7,822 bases of DNA from Clostridium sp. UBA6758 (GTDB lineage Bacteria; Bacillota; Clostridia; Clostridiales; Clostridiaceae): positions 18,731 through 26,552 of the forward strand of contig DKGY01000029.1 of the NCBI GenBank assembly GCA_002453475.1, given 5' to 3'. The notes beneath the pieces were generated by a model. It ran no database searches, had not been told where the DNA came from, and saw nothing but the letters and a program-made list of their open reading frames with translations. Positions within the stretch are counted from its first letter, which is position 1. Every line of letters begins with the position of its first letter. This document shows positions 5,632 through 7,822 of this stretch, one piece after another. The position numbers and the translations under genes are program-made.

Positions 5632-7822
5632 TTGAGAAAAATATTAATGCTGAGTTTTGCAAATATAAAGAAAACCAAGGGGCATACAGTATCCATTCTT
5701 TTCATGTTTATCATTGCAGCTATGCTACTTAATCTAGGACTTCTGGTGTTTGTAAATTTCGGAGGCTACTTTGAAAAAGTAACTGAGGAGCTAAATTCTT
5801 CTGATGAATATTATTTAATGCCGGAAAGCTTGTATAGTCAAAGGGTCAGTGAATATATCGAAAGCAATGATAATATTAAAAGGAGCCAAAAGGAAAGTTC
5901 ATTATTGGCAAAAGGAACCATTCCTTACAACAATGATAATCGTGAATTTAATTTTCTCATTAATGATATGGACAAAAACAGAGATTTTTCAAGATGGAAA
6001 TTTGTTGGAGAGCATGAATCTCCTGACTCAATGTCCATATACCTACCCTATGTAATGAATATTGATGGGGGATATAAAGTGAATGATAAACTTAAGGTGA
6101 GTTTTGAGGATGTAGACATGACTTTTACCATTAAAGGATTTACAGAAGATGTATTTTTCAGTTCACTAGATACAGTGTTTATGGGGGGTTACTTACCTAG
6201 TGATACCTATGATAGGGTTGTTGAAAAGCTAGGAATAAAATATAAGGCATCACTTATATTTGCTGATTTAAGAAAGAATAATATAGATGTTGAAAATGGA
6301 ATAAAGGAGATAATAAAGGAGGAAAATCCTAATATACAGGCTGATGGCGTAAGCATATTTTTCAGTTTAGATAAGGGGGTTGTGAGATTATCTCGTTCAA
6401 TTATGGCAAACATTGTTTCTGTAATGATGATGGTCTTTGCTGCAATAATCGTTGTTGTATGTCTTATTGTTGTAAGGTTTAGAATTGGAAATAGCATAGA
6501 GGAGGATATGACTAAGATAGGTTCCTTAAAGGCAGTGGGTTACACCAGTAGGCAAATAATATCATCAATAACTATACAGTTTTCATTAATTGCCTTGGTT
6601 GGAAGCATGATGGGTATAACACTGTCTTACCTGGCAACTCCTGCAATATCAAAGGTTTTTGCACATCAGTCGGGTCTTATGTGGGTGCAGGGGTTTGACG
6701 GTATGATTAGCAGTATTTCCTTGTTTGTTGTATTGTTGGTGGTGATATTGGTTTCCTTCATATCTTCAAGTCGTATTAACAGGCTGAATCCAATTGTAGC
6801 CTTGAGGGGCGGAATAATAACTCATAGTTTCCGAAAGAACTATATGCCCCTTCACAAGTCAAGGGGAAGCCTCCCCTTTGTTTTATCTATAAAGTTGATG
6901 TTACAGAACATGAAACAGAGCCTAATGATAGGTATGATTTTCTTAGTTGTTTCTTTTGCAGGTACCTTTGCATTAAGTATGTTTTATAATTCAGTAATAG
7001 ATACAAAAATCTTTGAAGAAATTTCAGGTATCGAATTGTCTAATGTTATTGCAGTTTGTAATCCTGTTGTAGATAATACATCTGTGGTTGAGAATATAAA
7101 AAATATGAAGGGAGTACGAAAGGCTCAGTTTCTTGATAGAGTAATGGTTAAATTTGATGATTACCAAGTGGCTACATATGTAATGGATGACTATTCTATG
7201 AAAGAAACCAATACTATTTATGAGGGAAGATACCCACTTCACAGCAATGAAGTTGCAGTTTCAGGATATTTGACTCAGATGCTGAAAAAGCACATAGGTG
7301 ATAGTATTATTTTGAAGATCAATGATAAACAGAGTGAGTATATTATAACAGGTTATTGCCAAGGGTCCTATATGGGTAAACTTAACATTGCCTATATAAG
7401 GAGTGATGGTATTTTAAGCCTTAATCAAGAGTTTAAGCAGCGTGACTTGCAAATATATCTTGATAAGGATATTAAATCTTCAGAATTTAAAATGGAGATT
7501 GATAAACTTTATGGTGATAATTTTCTTGAAGTAGTTGATTTGGACAAAGAGCTTCAACAGGGGATAGGTCTTTACACAGGTATAATATCCAAGGTTGGTA
7601 TTAGCATATTGGTAGTTACAATATTTGTAGTTATGCTTGTTTTATATTTTGTTATTAATTCTTCAGTGATTAGGAAGAAGCATGACCTTGGCATACAAAA
7701 AGCAGTTGGGTTCACAACTCTGCAGCTTATGCACCAGCTTTCCATGGGATTCTTGCCTCCGATTATTACAGGAGTGTGCCTAGGAAGTTTGTTAGGAATG
7801 ACGCAAACCAATGCAATAATTC
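5632..7822 (+). CDS. FtsX-type ABC transporter permease, 3' end missing
   Basis: One uninterrupted frame runs from a TTG at 5632 to the right edge (730 complete codons, no stop). The TTG is chosen because GGGGTGG (5620-5626) lies 5 nt upstream, it sits 2 nt after the ATPase stop, and the protein starts with MRKILMLSFANIKKTKG, the amphipathic basic lead expected before the first helix of this family. Predicted membrane helices are near 20-41, 262-284, 310-335, 361-383, 431-452, 655-678 and 705-725, and an eighth should lie beyond the window. Two large external domains (about 42-258 and 453-650) alternate with them, so this is a tandem, two-lobed FtsX/MacB-like permease. Each lobe has the conserved cytoplasmic segment after its helix (IGSLKAVGYT at about 298-307, LGIQKAVGF in the second), which contacts the ATPase. 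This differs from BceB, which has ten helices and one large external domain. It likely moves or senses a lipid or peptide at the membrane; the substrate is unknown. Confidence 0.92.
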   Translation, partial: MRKILMLSFANIKKTKGHTVSILFMFIIAAMLLNLGLLVFVNFGGYFEKVTEELNSSDEYYLMPESLYSQRVSEYIESNDNIKRSQKESSLLAKGTIPYNNDNREFNFLINDMDKNRDFSRWKFVGEHESPDSMSIYLPYVMNIDGGYKVNDKLKVSFEDVDMTFTIKGFTEDVFFSSLDTVFMGGYLPSDTYDRVVEKLGIKYKASLIFADLRKNNIDVENGIKEIIKEENPNIQADGVSIFFSLDKGVVRLSRSIMANIVSVMMMVFAAIIVVVCLIVVRFRIGNSIEEDMTKIGSLKAVGYTSRQIISSITIQFSLIALVGSMMGITLSYLATPAISKVFAHQSGLMWVQGFDGMISSISLFVVLLVVILVSFISSSRINRLNPIVALRGGIITHSFRKNYMPLHKSRGSLPFVLSIKLMLQNMKQSLMIGMIFLVVSFAGTFALSMFYNSVIDTKIFEEISGIELSNVIAVCNPVVDNTSVVENIKNMKGVRKAQFLDRVMVKFDDYQVATYVMDDYSMKETNTIYEGRYPLHSNEVAVSGYLTQMLKKHIGDSIILKINDKQSEYIITGYCQGSYMGKLNIAYIRSDGILSLNQEFKQRDLQIYLDKDIKSSEFKMEIDKLYGDNFLEVVDLDKELQQGIGLYTGIISKVGISILVVTIFVVMLVLYFVINSSVIRKKHDLGIQKAVGFTTLQLMHQLSMGFLPPIITGVCLGSLLGMTQTNAII

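Noticed and set aside
5849..6055. Short plus-strand open frame of 68 codons
   Set aside because: It lies wholly inside the permease gene in another frame, has no ribosome binding site and the permease frame here is continuous and family-like.

Overview
The window is low-GC, with AT-rich intergenic DNA, strong AGGAGG-like ribosome binding sites, TGnTATAAT promoters and clostridial-type protein sequences. It most likely comes from Clostridium or a close relative in the Firmicutes. No species can be named from the sequence, and no rRNA, tRNA or CRISPR array was seen.

Left part (1 to about 2640) looks like accessory DNA. It starts with the 3' part of a gene whose product carries a PD-(D/E)xK nuclease-like motif (plus strand). 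A free-standing single-motif LAGLIDADG homing endonuclease follows on the minus strand. The two genes converge on a perfect 15-bp hairpin that also covers the endonuclease stop codon. After a 290-bp intergenic stretch comes an overlapping two-gene unit: a coiled-coil protein with an internal J-domain (HPD motif) and a stand-alone HIRAN-domain protein. The HIRAN gene is split by a +1 shift at a GGGG run, and the lost half of the domain is readable in the next frame.

Right part (about 2690 to the end) is a signalling and transport locus. An OmpR/PhoB-type response regulator overlaps a two-pass membrane histidine kinase by 11 nt. After a 125-bp control region come a MacB/LolD/BceA-type ABC ATPase and a large FtsX-type permease, which is open to the right edge (first 730 codons present). 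Such pairs usually sense and counter peptides or antibiotics acting on the envelope; the substrate here is unknown.

The best new signal is the control region between the kinase and the ATPase. Four [G/T][T/G]TAA cores lie exactly 11 bp apart (4766, 4777, 4788, 4799), directly upstream of a TATAAT box that lacks a good -35. This is the geometry expected for tandem OmpR-family regulator binding. A rho-independent terminator sits across the expected transcription start. It would stop read-through from the kinase gene, while transcripts starting at the inner promoter would lack most of its left arm. The likely logic is: kinase senses, regulator is phosphorylated, regulator binds the 11-bp repeats, and the transporter is switched on.
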